DNA of 64,000 bases from NCBI GenBank assembly GCA_965198915.1, contig CBDAQC010000006.1, positions 496,001-560,000 of the forward strand, given 5' to 3'. Positions 25,448 to 34,918 of this stretch are shown here, one piece after another. Origin of the DNA: BOG-908 sp965198915. GTDB taxonomy: Bacteria; Pseudomonadota; Alphaproteobacteria; Acetobacterales; Acetobacteraceae. The notes under the pieces were generated by a model. The model was not told the origin of the DNA. It searched no databases and saw only the letters and a list, made by a program, of their open reading frames with translations. The position numbers and the translations under genes are program-made. Each line of letters opens with the position of its first letter. Position 1 is the stretch's first letter.

Positions 25448-27019
25448 CTAGGCCGTGCCTCCTGGCAGAACCTGCCGCTGGATCGCCACCGTCTGGCCGC
25501 CCTCCACGTTGACCACGAACTTCTCATTGATGCTCTGGAACTGCACCTGCGCATCGCTCTGCACGAAACCCAAGTTGATCCGGCTCTGCGGATTGTTGCT
25601 CGCATCGCAAATCACCGTGAACGGCACGGACCCGTTCACGCTTCCAAGCACGCCCTGCGAATACAGATTTTGCAGGAAACTCAGCTGTGTCGCCCGTATC
25701 TGCCGAAACAATCCCGCATTGATGACCTGGCCCACAAACTGTCCCATCCCGGCCGCCAGCGTCGCCGCAACGTAGTTCGTCAGCCGCGTGTAGTTGTCGC
25801 CGTTCGTCGCCGGGTTTGAAGACGTGTTATGCCCGCAGCGTGCACCCCAGTACGCGCCACCCGGCTGCGGATTGGCGATCACGTCTATCCCGTTCTCGAA
25901 CAGCAGCGTCAGCTCCGCATCGCTATAGGTGGACGTCTGCCCGCTGCCAGGAAGCCCAGAACGCTGCGTTCCCACCACGCTGTATAACGGCTTGTTCAGG
26001 CTGGACTGCTCAGGCGAGAGGTTCGCCAGCCGTCCCGCCACGAAGCCCTGCGGTGACACCAGACGCGTCAGCCCGTTCGTCTGGTCATTCCAGAACACCC
26101 AGTCGCCATAAATCAGCTTTGCAGCATAAGAGTCGAGCCCGGCCTGCTGCTTCAGCGTCACCGCACCGGCAATATTCTGCCCGAGCGGCCCGGTCAGGAT
26201 CATGTACACGCCCTCGGACAAGCCGAAAGCCGCCTCGGTCGTCCATTGTGTCGCGTCGTCGACATCGGCCAGCACGCCGATGCCGCAACCCTGGGAGCGC
26301 AAGGCATACATTCCCGTACGCGGCACGCTGTCCTGGCCAACCATCATCGCCGACGTGACGCCGCCGGCGCCGTCACTGCCGCCCGCAAGGCCCTGCGGCC
26401 CGAATGCAGCGGCCGCGGTGGCCGTCGCGGTCCCAAGCGAAGCCACGATGATCTGTGAGGGCCCACGCAGCGGACCATTGCCGAGATTGACCGCGGTCAC
26501 CAGCGCCTGCCAGAACGCCGCCGGCGTGGCACCCGACAGGTTCGCATATGTTTCGGGAACGAGCCCAGGCATGGAAACCGTCAACTGCCACTGCCCGGGA
26601 ACGGAAGCCGCAGCCAGCGAGACGTTTACCGAGTTGCCCAGCGAGCCGGTGTAGCGCGCGCTCAACATCACGGCATAGCTGCCATTGGCCAGGCCAACCG
26701 AGTAGCTCGCCGCAGCATCCGTCCCGTCGGTCACACGCACGCAGCGGAATGCGGATGCACCCTGCTGCACGGAAGTGGCAACCGACGTACCCATGTCATA
26801 TTTTCGCGCCACCACGGGGCCGAACCCGGTTGCATAGTCCGCCATAGTCGCTATCGCCACGGGCTGGTTCACCGGCCCCCAGGGTGCCGAGCCGACCACG
26901 CCGATGACGTTGGTCGGCACACCGTTCAGCACCAGGTTCTGCGGCGCCACGATCTGCACGTATAGGTCAGGCACCACCAGAGAAGTGGTGTCGAGCGAAC
27001 CTTGCTGATAAATCGGCAT
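25448..27019 (-). CDS. Tail sheath protein
   Basis: A 523-residue contractile sheath subunit. It begins MPIYQQGSLDTTSLVVPDLY, and features NVIGVVGSAPWGPVNQPV and DYATGFGP typical of the sheath N-terminal domain. The conserved C-terminal domain includes INEKFVVNVEGGQTVAIQR. Near 385 the segment GAYWGARCGHNTSSNPATNGDNY marks the domain of sheath proteins that contacts neighbours. Its presence shows the particle is a myovirus-type contractile tail. Confidence 0.92.
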   Translation of the reverse strand: MPIYQQGSLDTTSLVVPDLYVQIVAPQNLVLNGVPTNVIGVVGSAPWGPVNQPVAIATMADYATGFGPVVARKYDMGTSVATSVQQGASAFRCVRVTDGTDAAASYSVGLANGSYAVMLSARYTGSLGNSVNVSLAAASVPGQWQLTVSMPGLVPETYANLSGATPAAFWQALVTAVNLGNGPLRGPSQIIVASLGTATATAAAAFGPQGLAGGSDGAGGVTSAMMVGQDSVPRTGMYALRSQGCGIGVLADVDDATQWTTEAAFGLSEGVYMILTGPLGQNIAGAVTLKQQAGLDSYAAKLIYGDWVFWNDQTNGLTRLVSPQGFVAGRLANLSPEQSSLNKPLYSVVGTQRSGLPGSGQTSTYSDAELTLLFENGIDVIANPQPGGAYWGARCGHNTSSNPATNGDNYTRLTNYVAATLAAGMGQFVGQVINAGLFRQIRATQLSFLQNLYSQGVLGSVNGSVPFTVICDASNNPQSRINLGFVQSDAQVQFQSINEKFVVNVEGGQTVAIQRQVLPGGTA

Positions 27020-27022
27020 GCT

Positions 27023-27187
27023 TCAGGTCTCCTCGCGCTTGTCGGTTGCAGCCATCGGCGCCACAATCCTCACTACGTCATGCGCATGTGCGCCGGTTTG
27101 TATTTTCCGAATGTCCTTGGCTTCACCAATCAGGTCGCCGATTTCATACGGCCCGAACGGCCGCACCACCAGCAGCAAGTGTTTCAT
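27023..27187 (-). CDS. Small phage-cluster protein, 54 residues
   Basis: Starts MKHLLLVVRPFGPYEIGDLI at the ATG 27185-27187 and ends TDKREET, 3 bases before the sheath start. The RPFGPYEIGDLI motif, followed by an HDVVRIVAP strand, gives the look of a small SH3-like barrel. Similar short proteins occur near head-tail genes in phages as I recall, but I assign no function. Confidence 0.6.
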   Translation of the reverse strand: MKHLLLVVRPFGPYEIGDLIGEAKDIRKIQTGAHAHDVVRIVAPMAATDKREET

Positions 27188-27197
27188 AATCGTCTCC

Positions 27198-28007
27198 TCA
27201 ACCGTATATGTTGCCGCCGGCAACCTGAACGTCGCCAAACAACACGGATGGCGCACCTGCCGTGACGCTCGTCGCATACTCAACGCCGAACACCAGGTCG
27301 CGCCGGTACAGCTGCGCGTTCTGCCCGTCATCGATACTCGCCGTGCTGCGGTAGCGGACACGTCCGCTCGTCCCGTCGGCAAGAGTGAGGAAGCTCGTCG
27401 CTGACAACACGCTGCCAATGGCGCTGCAAACCACATCGCGCGTGGCCGGATCCGGGCACCAGGCGGAAATGCGAAATGCCTGCTCCTGCCGACCCCATTC
27501 CGTAAGCGACGCGCCATCAGCGACAACGCGCGCGATCAGCTTCGTGGCAGCTGGCACACTCACCGTCACGCCGGACAGCCAGCAAGTCCGCACGGCACGC
27601 ACATCCTGGGCCAGCACCGCGGCCACCAGCGCCGGCGTGTCGCCAGCCTGCCCGCGATACACAAAAGGCTGATTGTCCACCAACAGGCCGGCAACCTGCC
27701 CCGCGCCGCCAACCCCGCCAAATCGCACCGAATTGCCGGAAACCTCTACAGTCAAGCTCGGCGCGGTCTGAGTCGTCCGCGTCACTGCACCCCAGCGTGT
27801 CGTGTTGCGTGTGTCGCCCGGCACGGCGAAAACGCTGACATTCGCAATCCCTGCCGCCAGATCCAGATCGAGCGCGCCGGTCAGCGGCCATCCGCGATAT
27901 ACCCTGACCGGCTTTCCAGTGACGCTCGCTGCCGCCTCGCCTCCAGGATAGAGCGCCGCCACCACGCTGGCCGCCAGCGCAGCCTCAACGTCAGACAGAT
28001 CGGCCAC
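27198..28007 (-). CDS. Tail completion/terminator-like protein
   Basis: A 269-residue protein with a GTG start at 28005-28007, encoded just before the small protein and the sheath. It begins with a helix (SDVEAALAASVVAALYPGGE) followed by VRVYRGWPLTGALDLDLAAG, then beta-rich sequence. Position between head completion and sheath genes suggests a tail terminator or neck protein. The sequence itself gives no firm family. Confidence 0.6.
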   Translation of the reverse strand: MADLSDVEAALAASVVAALYPGGEAAASVTGKPVRVYRGWPLTGALDLDLAAGIANVSVFAVPGDTRNTTRWGAVTRTTQTAPSLTVEVSGNSVRFGGVGGAGQVAGLLVDNQPFVYRGQAGDTPALVAAVLAQDVRAVRTCWLSGVTVSVPAATKLIARVVADGASLTEWGRQEQAFRISAWCPDPATRDVVCSAIGSVLSATSFLTLADGTSGRVRYRSTASIDDGQNAQLYRRDLVFGVEYATSVTAGAPSVLFGDVQVAGGNIYG

Positions 28008-28031
28008 GTCCTTGTCTCCCAGAGGATTGTC

Positions 28032-28652
28032 TCAGGCGCCCACCTGGCGGACTGCCAAACGCCAGCCCAGCACGCTCTGCTCGGCACTCCCCACGACATA
28101 GGCCCCGCCTAGATCGTCGCTGACCACGTCGCCAGTTTGCGGCGGGGCTGGCAGGGGCGGCAGCAACAGCGTCCAGCCGCCGAACCTCGTCTCCCCCACG
28201 CGGCCGCCTCCAGCATCTCCGCCGTTTTCGAGCAGACATGCCGGCCAAGCCGTAATCACCACATCCCCGGGCGTCGAGAAGAAGCCGCTATAACCGCCCT
28301 GCATCGCCGGCATCGGCCTGACCATGGACACGATCCGGTTCGTCAGCACGCATTGCACATCCAGCCCTGGCAATTGACTGGCCACGAAATACGTCTCTGA
28401 CGCATTAGTAAGGTAGTCGCCAGGCTGCGTGTAGGAGTTGTCGAATGTTCCGGTCCACAGCGACTGGCCATAAGCAGCAGCGTGCCGCCTGCCATTCGGC
28501 ACGAACACGGCCGGCAGGTCCATGATCCGGTTGCCCGGACTGACCGGCTGCACGACACCGGCGGGCCGGTAAAGCCCGAACAGACAACCCGCCCGCCGCG
28601 CCGCCACACCCATGCCCTTGCTGATACGGTCCTGCAGTGCGCGCGCATCCAT
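28032..28652 (-). CDS. Head-tail connector region protein, unknown
   Basis: A 206-residue protein between capsid-completion and tail-completion genes. Features include an N-terminal helix (MDARALQDRISKGMGVAARR), DLPAVFVPNGRR, and a C-terminal beta region ending LGWRLAVRQVGA. This could be a neck or tail-connector protein; only position supports it. It overlaps the next upstream gene by one base. Confidence 0.6.
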   Translation of the reverse strand: MDARALQDRISKGMGVAARRAGCLFGLYRPAGVVQPVSPGNRIMDLPAVFVPNGRRHAAAYGQSLWTGTFDNSYTQPGDYLTNASETYFVASQLPGLDVQCVLTNRIVSMVRPMPAMQGGYSGFFSTPGDVVITAWPACLLENGGDAGGGRVGETRFGGWTLLLPPLPAPPQTGDVVSDDLGGAYVVGSAEQSVLGWRLAVRQVGA

Positions 28653-29026
28653 CAGACAGTCCAGCTCACACCAGAGGAGCCCAATCCCTCACCGGGCGGC
28701 ACGCCGAAGAACGCGCACATCCGGCGGCGCCATCCGTCGAACAGTTGCAACCTGTTCGCCACCTCATCCCTGTTGTGCCGCCAAGAGGCCGCGGCATCAC
28801 TGTCCAGGTTTTCGCTTGCCGCCGGCACGGCCATCTCCAGTTGCGTCAGCGTCGTCAGATATCCCAGCACAACCACAACTTCCGCATCGGACAGGTTGTT
28901 CATCCGATATTCGAGCAGCCCGTAGGCTGTGTAGAACCGCCAGCCGATATTCCCGGCCGGTGAGGCGCCATATGCCGGATACCCGCAGAAGCGGCGTATG
29001 TCGGTCTTCTGCTGGTCAGTTAACAT
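28652..29026 (-). CDS. Head completion protein candidate
   Basis: A 124-residue helical protein starting MLTDQQKTDIRRFCGYPAYG, with RRFCGYP reminiscent of head-tail connector proteins. It continues with a conserved aromatic region (WRFYTAYGLLEYRMNNLSD) and ends GVSWTV. Placement just after the capsid gene supports a gp6-type adaptor role. The ATG at 29024-29026 is preferred over an extension towards 29086. Confidence 0.6.
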   Translation of the reverse strand: MLTDQQKTDIRRFCGYPAYGASPAGNIGWRFYTAYGLLEYRMNNLSDAEVVVVLGYLTTLTQLEMAVPAASENLDSDAAASWRHNRDEVANRLQLFDGWRRRMCAFFGVPPGEGLGSSGVSWTV

Positions 29027-29089
29027 GCGTCCTCCACCGAATGTGGTGGTGCGATACGAACCCCCATCCGTATCGCACCACCACAAAGC

Positions 29090-30418
29090 TCAGCCCATGT
29101 GCTCGATCATCACCGCACGCTTGAAGTTTGCGTTCGTCGATGTCGGCACCGTCAGGCTGTTCGTTGTCGTGTCGGACGGCGCGCAGAAGCCGCCGATCCA
29201 ATACCAGGACTGCGCTATGATCTGCTGCAGCCGGTCTATCGGCTCGCGCGTCACCATGCAGACGTTATCGACCAGGGACACGATCGCATCCTTCGGCGCC
29301 ACGTCGTCCGCCGCCATGCCGGCAAAATCCCCCTCGATCAATGCACCCTGTCCGCAAATAATTGGCCTGCGCACGATCGCACCAGCGATGGTCGGATGCG
29401 GCTGCAGGAAGGACTCTGTCGTCAGCACGAACCGCAGCCCCAGAAACTCGTTGATCACACCCTGCCCCGGCCGGAATATCTCGTTCGCCGAGGTCGAGCC
29501 GATGAACAGGCGCTGAAAGTCCTGGTCGGCAAACAACTGGCGCGCGCTGATCGGGTCCAGATAACAGTTATACGCGCCCTCGATATCGGGAACCGCGTTC
29601 ACCCGAAGCCCCGCCACCGCATCGAGGATGTTTGTCATCGAGAGCGTATCGCCCGCTGTGAGCAGGCCGGTGTTGGTGCGAGCGTTGGGCCGCAGGATCA
29701 GCGAACTCGTAGCCGCCTGCACCGTGTTGCCCGCCGTCCCGTCACTCACGCTGACGTTTGAAGCCAGCGTCAACACGCCGCTCTGCCCGCCGGGCGCAGC
29801 CGACACGTTCATCGCATCCGGCCCGACGCCCACCAGCGTGTAGACGTCGGAACCAATTGTCACCACGAGCGGGTTGCCCGAACTCACGCTCTGCTGCACG
29901 CCGTTTACGAAGCTTGTCAGGAACCCGCGTATGTCATCCACCGCCACCTGCGGGCCTGCGCTGCCAAGCGTCACGCGAACCCGCGTGTTGCCGCCGAAAT
30001 ACGCCCCGAACAGCGCGTTGCGTGCCAGGTCGTCCAGGCTGCGCGCCGCCTGCTCGCCGTTCACGTAGGCGTTCTGCAGAAACTGGCTGGCGATTCCCAC
30101 CCGGCTGGTGACCATGTTCAGGTCCATCGTCGCCGCATAGTGGTTCAGCGTCAGCGTGAACTGCTCCACGTTCCACGATCCGGGAGTTAACCCATTGTCC
30201 AGGTTCGTGTTGGTGGAGGCGGCCAGCGGTGTGGTCACCGCCGGCTTCAACCCTGCCCTCGTCTTCGTCAGCGTCTCGCCAATGCCTACCGCGAAGTCTT
30301 CGCGATCGGCACAGGCACGGTAGCCGATCCGCGAGCGCAGCGCCTGCTGGAACTCGCGCTCCAGAAAACCCTGCTGGATGATCGGCTGCAGAGCCGCCGG
30401 GAAATTCGAAATGCTCAT
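29090..30418 (-). CDS. Major capsid protein
   Basis: A 442-residue major head protein. It starts MSISNFPAALQPIIQQGFLE. The segments RIGYRACADREDFAVGIGET and GLTPGSWNVEQFTLTLNHYA, followed by TMDLNMVTSRVGIASQF, fit the large HK97-fold coat group related to P22 or N4 gp56. A middle insertion (about 175-245) is beta-rich. It follows the scaffold gene, separated by an intrinsic terminator, so its transcription may be set apart from upstream genes. An intact coat gene implies that heads can be built. Confidence 0.85.
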   Translation of the reverse strand: MSISNFPAALQPIIQQGFLEREFQQALRSRIGYRACADREDFAVGIGETLTKTRAGLKPAVTTPLAASTNTNLDNGLTPGSWNVEQFTLTLNHYAATMDLNMVTSRVGIASQFLQNAYVNGEQAARSLDDLARNALFGAYFGGNTRVRVTLGSAGPQVAVDDIRGFLTSFVNGVQQSVSSGNPLVVTIGSDVYTLVGVGPDAMNVSAAPGGQSGVLTLASNVSVSDGTAGNTVQAATSSLILRPNARTNTGLLTAGDTLSMTNILDAVAGLRVNAVPDIEGAYNCYLDPISARQLFADQDFQRLFIGSTSANEIFRPGQGVINEFLGLRFVLTTESFLQPHPTIAGAIVRRPIICGQGALIEGDFAGMAADDVAPKDAIVSLVDNVCMVTREPIDRLQQIIAQSWYWIGGFCAPSDTTTNSLTVPTSTNANFKRAVMIEHMG

Positions 30419-30430
30419 TCAGTGCCCCCA

Positions 30431-30454
30431 AAGAAAAAGGGGGCCGAGCCCCCC
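30431..30454 (-). terminator. Intrinsic terminator between scaffold and capsid genes
   Basis: On the minus strand GGGGGC-TCG-GCCCCC (30439-30453) is followed by TTTTTCTT (30431-30438). It is a compact hairpin with a T-tract inside the structural operon. Confidence 0.75.
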
Positions 30455-30487
30455 GATTTACGCTTCAAATCCAGTCCCAGCCCGGCG

Positions 30488-30892
30488 TCACCGCCGCCGA
30501 AGCAGCTCGGCCCGCGCAGCGCGCCATTCCTCGATTGTCATGTCGGTGGCGAGCCGCCTGCGCACCGGTGCGGCAGATGGTGCAGTACCGGCGCTGCTAG
30601 AATGCGATCCGCCGAACAGCCAAGGCTTATCGCGCCGCAACTTGCCGATCACCTCGCTGGCCGCGGGTGCCGCCTCGCGCCCGCCGCCCAGGGTCTCCGG
30701 ATCCAGCAGCCGCAAACCATCGATATCGACGATCCCCGCCCGCATCGCCTCGGCCCGCAGCTCGGCCTGCCGAAGCTGCATGACGGACCGCGCCTCCGCC
30801 TCGTGCAGCTGACGCTCCAATGCATCGGCATGCGCCTTCAACGCACGAAACGCGTCGTCCTCTCCGCCGGAACTCGGCTCGCCTTCGCTCAT
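30488..30892 (-). CDS. Scaffold-like phage protein
   Basis: A 134-residue protein from the ATG at 30890-30892 that overlaps the portal stop as ATGA. It is a charged coiled-coil (FRALKAHADALERQLHEAEA) followed by a Gly/Ala-rich linker and a basic C-terminus ending ARAELLRRR. Capsid scaffolds of this shape bind the coat through a basic end. Function is inferred from shape and position between portal and capsid. Confidence 0.7.
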   Translation of the reverse strand: MSEGEPSSGGEDDAFRALKAHADALERQLHEAEARSVMQLRQAELRAEAMRAGIVDIDGLRLLDPETLGGGREAAPAASEVIGKLRRDKPWLFGGSHSSSAGTAPSAAPVRRRLATDMTIEEWRAARAELLRRR

Positions 30893-32298
30893 TCCGCTCC
30901 CTCGACTTTCATTTGCTCGGCTTCGATGCGCGCCATTTCTGCCGCCACATCCTCGATGTCGTAGTTCCCTGCCAGCACCCGCATCGCCGTCTCGCGAGAC
31001 ATCTGCCCTGCAGCAACAAGCGATATCAGCGTCTCCGCCGTTCTCTGCCCGTCGAGCGCATCGTCCGGGTACCAATCCGGCCAGCGCAGACTTACCGATG
31101 CGGTCAACGGCAACGGCGGTACAACGCGTCCCTCGATCCGCAATGCGTAGACCTGACTCGCCGCAAGTATCATCTTGGCTAGGGACACAAGCGCGCATTC
31201 GCCGTAGCTGACACGCAGGTTGTCTGCCAGCCACAGCAGCCCCTGGTTCATCAACTGCAAGGCCCGCCCACTGGCCGGCGCCGTCAGCCGGCTGGCTTCC
31301 GCGCGGTTTCCGTGCAAACTCTCCAGGGCCAACTCGCGCAGGATCCGGACATAATCGATCACCGCCTGGCTCGCGGTGCCGCCTATCTCCAGGAGCTTCG
31401 CATCGCCCTTCTCGCTCACCACCAGTGCATTGGCAGCGCCACGCACCATGTTCCCGTCGATACCGGCAGGCTCACGTATCAGCAAAGTGGGATCGGAACT
31501 GTATTTTAGGCCGCGCCCGGCCTGGCTCAATTGGTAGTCGATCTCTATGCTGGTATCGATAGCGCTACGGAACGTACACGCACCGTCCACGCCGGCCCCG
31601 CCAGGCAGGTTCTTCACCCAGACGAGCGGCACAAAACCCAAACCGTGTCGCACCGTCCGTGCCGTATCCTCAATCGGCGGCCCGGCGCTGCCCACGGCCA
31701 GCGGCTCATACCAGCGTTCGTAATCGGCATCCCACACGCGCTGAAACCAATAGGCCGCTCCGATGTCGGCAACCGCGTATCCCTGTGCTGCCAAGTCGGC
31801 GCCACTTACCTTGTAGCGCTCCACAACGCGGCAAAGCGTGTCGGGCGCGTCCGGCGCCCACTGCGGCCACAGATACGGCGTGTCCAGCACATCAACGAAA
31901 ACCCGGCCCCGCAGCACACGCAACAGCAGCGCCACCGAGCCGATCGAGCCGCGCAGACCGGCTTCCACCATAACCGCATTCAGCTTCGTCTCGCGCGCCA
32001 CCGCGGTCAGAACATCCCGAACGACAGGATCCGGCGAGTCGAATGCCGGAAAATGCCCCTCGCTGAACAGCAGCGCCACGCTGTCCTCTACCACCAGACG
32101 CGCCAGCCCGTAACGAACAGAAGGCCGCCGCTGCCGCAACGGAATATACTCGCCGGATGAGGTGCGCTCCTCGTGAAACTCGTAAGGCAGCGCGTCGTAG
32201 AAACTGCCGTCGAGCAGCTTCTGATAGATTGAAAGCTGCCGGCTGCGCGGTGAATAATCCGCATCGTCAGGCAGCAGATCGCAAATCGTACGGTACAA
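30889..32298 (-). CDS. Portal protein
   Basis: A 469-residue portal subunit. Features are an N-terminal YQKLLDGSF region, VEDSVALLFSEGHFPAF, the stem region around LQLMNQGLLWLADNLRVSYG, and a helical C-terminus (GQMSRETAMRVLAGNYDIED), all typical of the portal fold. The start is a TTG at 32296-32298 supported by GGTGGAGA 4 bases upstream. It forms the packaging vertex with the terminase. Confidence 0.85.
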   Translation of the reverse strand: MYRTICDLLPDDADYSPRSRQLSIYQKLLDGSFYDALPYEFHEERTSSGEYIPLRQRRPSVRYGLARLVVEDSVALLFSEGHFPAFDSPDPVVRDVLTAVARETKLNAVMVEAGLRGSIGSVALLLRVLRGRVFVDVLDTPYLWPQWAPDAPDTLCRVVERYKVSGADLAAQGYAVADIGAAYWFQRVWDADYERWYEPLAVGSAGPPIEDTARTVRHGLGFVPLVWVKNLPGGAGVDGACTFRSAIDTSIEIDYQLSQAGRGLKYSSDPTLLIREPAGIDGNMVRGAANALVVSEKGDAKLLEIGGTASQAVIDYVRILRELALESLHGNRAEASRLTAPASGRALQLMNQGLLWLADNLRVSYGECALVSLAKMILAASQVYALRIEGRVVPPLPLTASVSLRWPDWYPDDALDGQRTAETLISLVAAGQMSRETAMRVLAGNYDIEDVAAEMARIEAEQMKVEGAE

Positions 32299-32355
32299 TC
32301 TCCACCCCCCAAAACTGTTGCAAGCCGAACGTTGCCAGTCTGCTTGATCGCCACC

Positions 32356-33750
32356 TTAGCGAGCCGAGAACGACGACCGTAGGAAGCGTGCCGGCCCACC
32401 GGCGCCCAGAAGCATCGTGAAAGCCCGCGCAAGTGCATCCACCTGGTCGTCCTTCCGGCCGTTTGGAAAGCTCGCCAGTTCATCCAGGAACGTCGCATTC
32501 CAGGCCGCCCGCCGCATCGCAATCGCACCGTTTGATACCTGCGAAGCGATAGGTACGGCCCGCAACTCCTTAGCTCCCGTCTCCGGCGAAGCCACAACCC
32601 GGAAACCCGCCAAAACCTGCGTCAGGAACATGATCTGGCTCTTCCCCGCTTGGCCGGGATCCTGCGGCAATCCGATCGACACGGCCTGTCCGTCTGCCGC
32701 CGCCACCGCTCTGATGCGCTCGGCCACCTCGGCCGAAACCGCGCGGAACCGCACCACGTCATCGATGAACACCGCCCCTGTGGCGTCACGAACCAGTTTC
32801 ACGCCCACGGTCCAGTCCGGGTCTCCCGAACCATCGGCTGTCCCCGCCAAATCCCAGCCTCGCACGGCAACACCGTCCGGTACGCCATCGACCACGCGCA
32901 TGGCACGCGCATTGAACAATGTGCCGCTCGCCAGCAGCGGTGCCTGCTGGAACAACGCGGCAAAGTGCCGCTCGCCCAGCAAAGCGCGCTTCTCCTCGAT
33001 CGCCGCGCGATCCTCCCACTCCGGCCACAATGCGGCCCCCGTCAGGCGACCCATCGGATCGCCAGGCTCGGCCAGCGCTGGCAGGCGCAAAACCGTCCAT
33101 CCACCTTTCTCTATCAGCCGCCCTGCAAGATCGTCCGAATGCCAGCGCGTCATCACCAGCACCATTCGCCCACGCGGCTTCATCCGCGTCACCAGTTCAG
33201 AACGAAACCAGTCCCAAAGATGCTCGCGCGCCGTAAAGCTCTCCGCATCCGCAAAACTCGCGACGGGATCATCGATGACAGCGAGGTCCGCACGCCGCCC
33301 CGTCACTGCGCCATGCACGCCGATGCCGAAAAACTCGCCGCCCTGATCCGTCCCGAACCGTGCCGCCGCCCGCGAGTCGGGCCGTACACGCACATCGACA
33401 CAGCCGCTGAAATCTTCCAGCAACCCACGCACGCCACGCCCAAAATGCTCGGCCAGCCGCGCCGTATGGCAAGCCATGATCAGAGAATGCTGGGGATTGC
33501 GTATCATCCACCAGGCGGGAAAGATCTTGCTCGCGTAAGTGCTTTTTGCAGAACCCGGCGGCAGCAGCAGCATAAGCTGGCGTATCTTGCCGCGCTCCAC
33601 CTCTTCCAGCATCGCTATCATGCGCAGATGGTGGTCGGCCGGCATCTGCCCGGCCCGCCGCGTCGCCACCACGGACCAGGCCTTAAGCTCCGCCCTGACC
33701 TTCCTCTTCAAATGGGTCATCTCGACCGAAGGCTGCTGCGCAGAGGTCAT
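32356..33750 (-). CDS. terL: Terminase large subunit
   Basis: A DNA-packaging ATPase-nuclease of about 464 residues. Walker A is PPGSAKST (64-71 from the ATG at 33750), Walker B LAVIDDP, motif III follows in VLVMTRWHSDDLAGRL. The RNase H-like nuclease has acidic residues in VRGWDLAGT and the final GRKDDQVDALARA. Start could be the ATG at 33750 or the one at 33720; the first overlaps the small-subunit gene by about 70 bases. All catalytic motifs are intact. Confidence 0.92.
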   Translation of the reverse strand: MTSAQQPSVEMTHLKRKVRAELKAWSVVATRRAGQMPADHHLRMIAMLEEVERGKIRQLMLLLPPGSAKSTYASKIFPAWWMIRNPQHSLIMACHTARLAEHFGRGVRGLLEDFSGCVDVRVRPDSRAAARFGTDQGGEFFGIGVHGAVTGRRADLAVIDDPVASFADAESFTAREHLWDWFRSELVTRMKPRGRMVLVMTRWHSDDLAGRLIEKGGWTVLRLPALAEPGDPMGRLTGAALWPEWEDRAAIEEKRALLGERHFAALFQQAPLLASGTLFNARAMRVVDGVPDGVAVRGWDLAGTADGSGDPDWTVGVKLVRDATGAVFIDDVVRFRAVSAEVAERIRAVAAADGQAVSIGLPQDPGQAGKSQIMFLTQVLAGFRVVASPETGAKELRAVPIASQVSNGAIAMRRAAWNATFLDELASFPNGRKDDQVDALARAFTMLLGAGGPARFLRSSFSAR

Positions 33751-33931
33751 CCAGCGTATTGCCCCCCAAACCGCTCGGCGAGCTTGCCCCCCGGCTGCTC
33801 GCTGGCTTCGCATGCACGTAGGGCGCAGCAGCTTTCGCAAGTGCCACCGCCTCGTCCGTCTTTTCCTCGCGCCACCGCTGCCGCATCGCCTTAAGCAACA
33901 CGTCCAATGGCGTCAGCTCTTCGCCGTCCAT
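33683..33931 (-). CDS. Terminase small subunit candidate
   Basis: An 82-residue protein upstream of and overlapping the large subunit gene, starting MDGEELTPLDVLLKAMRQRW. The helical pattern TPLDVLLKAM and VALAKAAAPYVHAK is the signature of small terminases that end a DNA-binding module with APYVHAK. It should recognise packaging DNA. Confidence 0.78.
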   Translation of the reverse strand: MDGEELTPLDVLLKAMRQRWREEKTDEAVALAKAAAPYVHAKPASSRGASSPSGLGGNTLDDLCAAAFGRDDPFEEEGQGGA

Positions 33932-34520
33932 GCATCCCCCGATCCACAAGCAATGGCGCCCGCGCCGTCAGTGAATGTTGCCCGACGGCGATCCGCTAAT
34001 CTGCAAACCAGACAAAGGTCCTTGGAAAAGCAGTGAGCCAGTCGTTCGCTCAAACCGCCATCGTTGAGCAGAATATACGGAAAGTTGGGGTTCCTGGGCA
34101 ATGGGAAAATCGACACGGATACAAAAACAAACGGCAGGACGTGGCAGGAGGCATCTACTAACGCGAAAGAACCACGAATCGGACTGACATCTTGCGAAAT
34201 GCGACACGGCAGCAGCAAAAATTCCGGGCACGTTGGCAAGCAAGCCGCCGGTCCGAGAAAACGCTTTACCGTTCTCCTGTGGGAAGCTCGAGAATCTGCA
34301 TAGATGTCCGCACGCATTCCACTGGTATGGCGTAGAACCCGAATCACCTCGCAAACAGGCGCAGCAACGAGACTCTACCGAAGAAGCACAGCACTGTCTC
34401 GCTCGGGCATCCGGTGACGGACGCACCAGCGCCGGGATCCGATAGACCCGATCGCCAACACGCGCTGGAACACCAGGATTAACTTCCGCGCCGCCCGGCA
34501 AATCCTGCTAGACGTCGCGC
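33932..34520. other. Long intergenic region in phage cluster
   Basis: About 590 bases with no supported gene. Open frames exist on both strands but have unlikely composition and no ribosome sites. The GC content looks lower than that of the flanks. It could hold the promoter for the late operon or a packaging site, but nothing specific is visible. Confidence 0.5.
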
Positions 34521-34871
34521 ATGCGCGCCATCCTGCTCTGCCTCGTCCCGCTCACCGCCTGCACCGGCCTGCAGCGTACCCAGGTGTTCGCCGGCCCGCA
34601 GCGCCCTGTCGCGGGCGCCTGTGACCCGGCAACACGCGCCACGCTCACCAGGCGCGGCAGCGCAATCACCGTCTCGCCGGCCGATGGCACCCTCACGCTG
34701 GACGGCACCATAACCGGCACCAGCATCTCCGCTGCCACCACGCTCACCGGGGCAGACAAGAAACCCTATCCAATCACCTTCACCGGGGAACTCGCCGGCT
34801 CCCGAATAGAAGGAACCCTCGCCACACCCCGCTGCCGCTACGCCCTGACCCTCAGCGCCACCCGGGATTAG
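34521..34871 (+). CDS. Small lipoprotein
   Basis: A 116-residue lipoprotein encoded against the phage operon. The signal peptide MRAILLCLVPLTAC has the lipobox LTAC (Cys14). The mature domain is beta-rich (AITVSPADGTLTLDGTITG, PITFTGELAGSRIEG) with two further Cys. The isolated plus-strand position resembles a moron, an accessory gene with its own promoter. Function is unknown. Confidence 0.65.
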   Translation: MRAILLCLVPLTACTGLQRTQVFAGPQRPVAGACDPATRATLTRRGSAITVSPADGTLTLDGTITGTSISAATTLTGADKKPYPITFTGELAGSRIEGTLATPRCRYALTLSATRD

Positions 34872-34918
34872 CCACAGCCCACCCCGGCTAACGCGCCAGC
34901 CAGCCAACGGCCGGCAAT

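Noticed and set aside
33913..34501. Several frames between terminase and the lipoprotein gene
   Set aside because: No ribosome sites, atypical composition and no recognisable domains.
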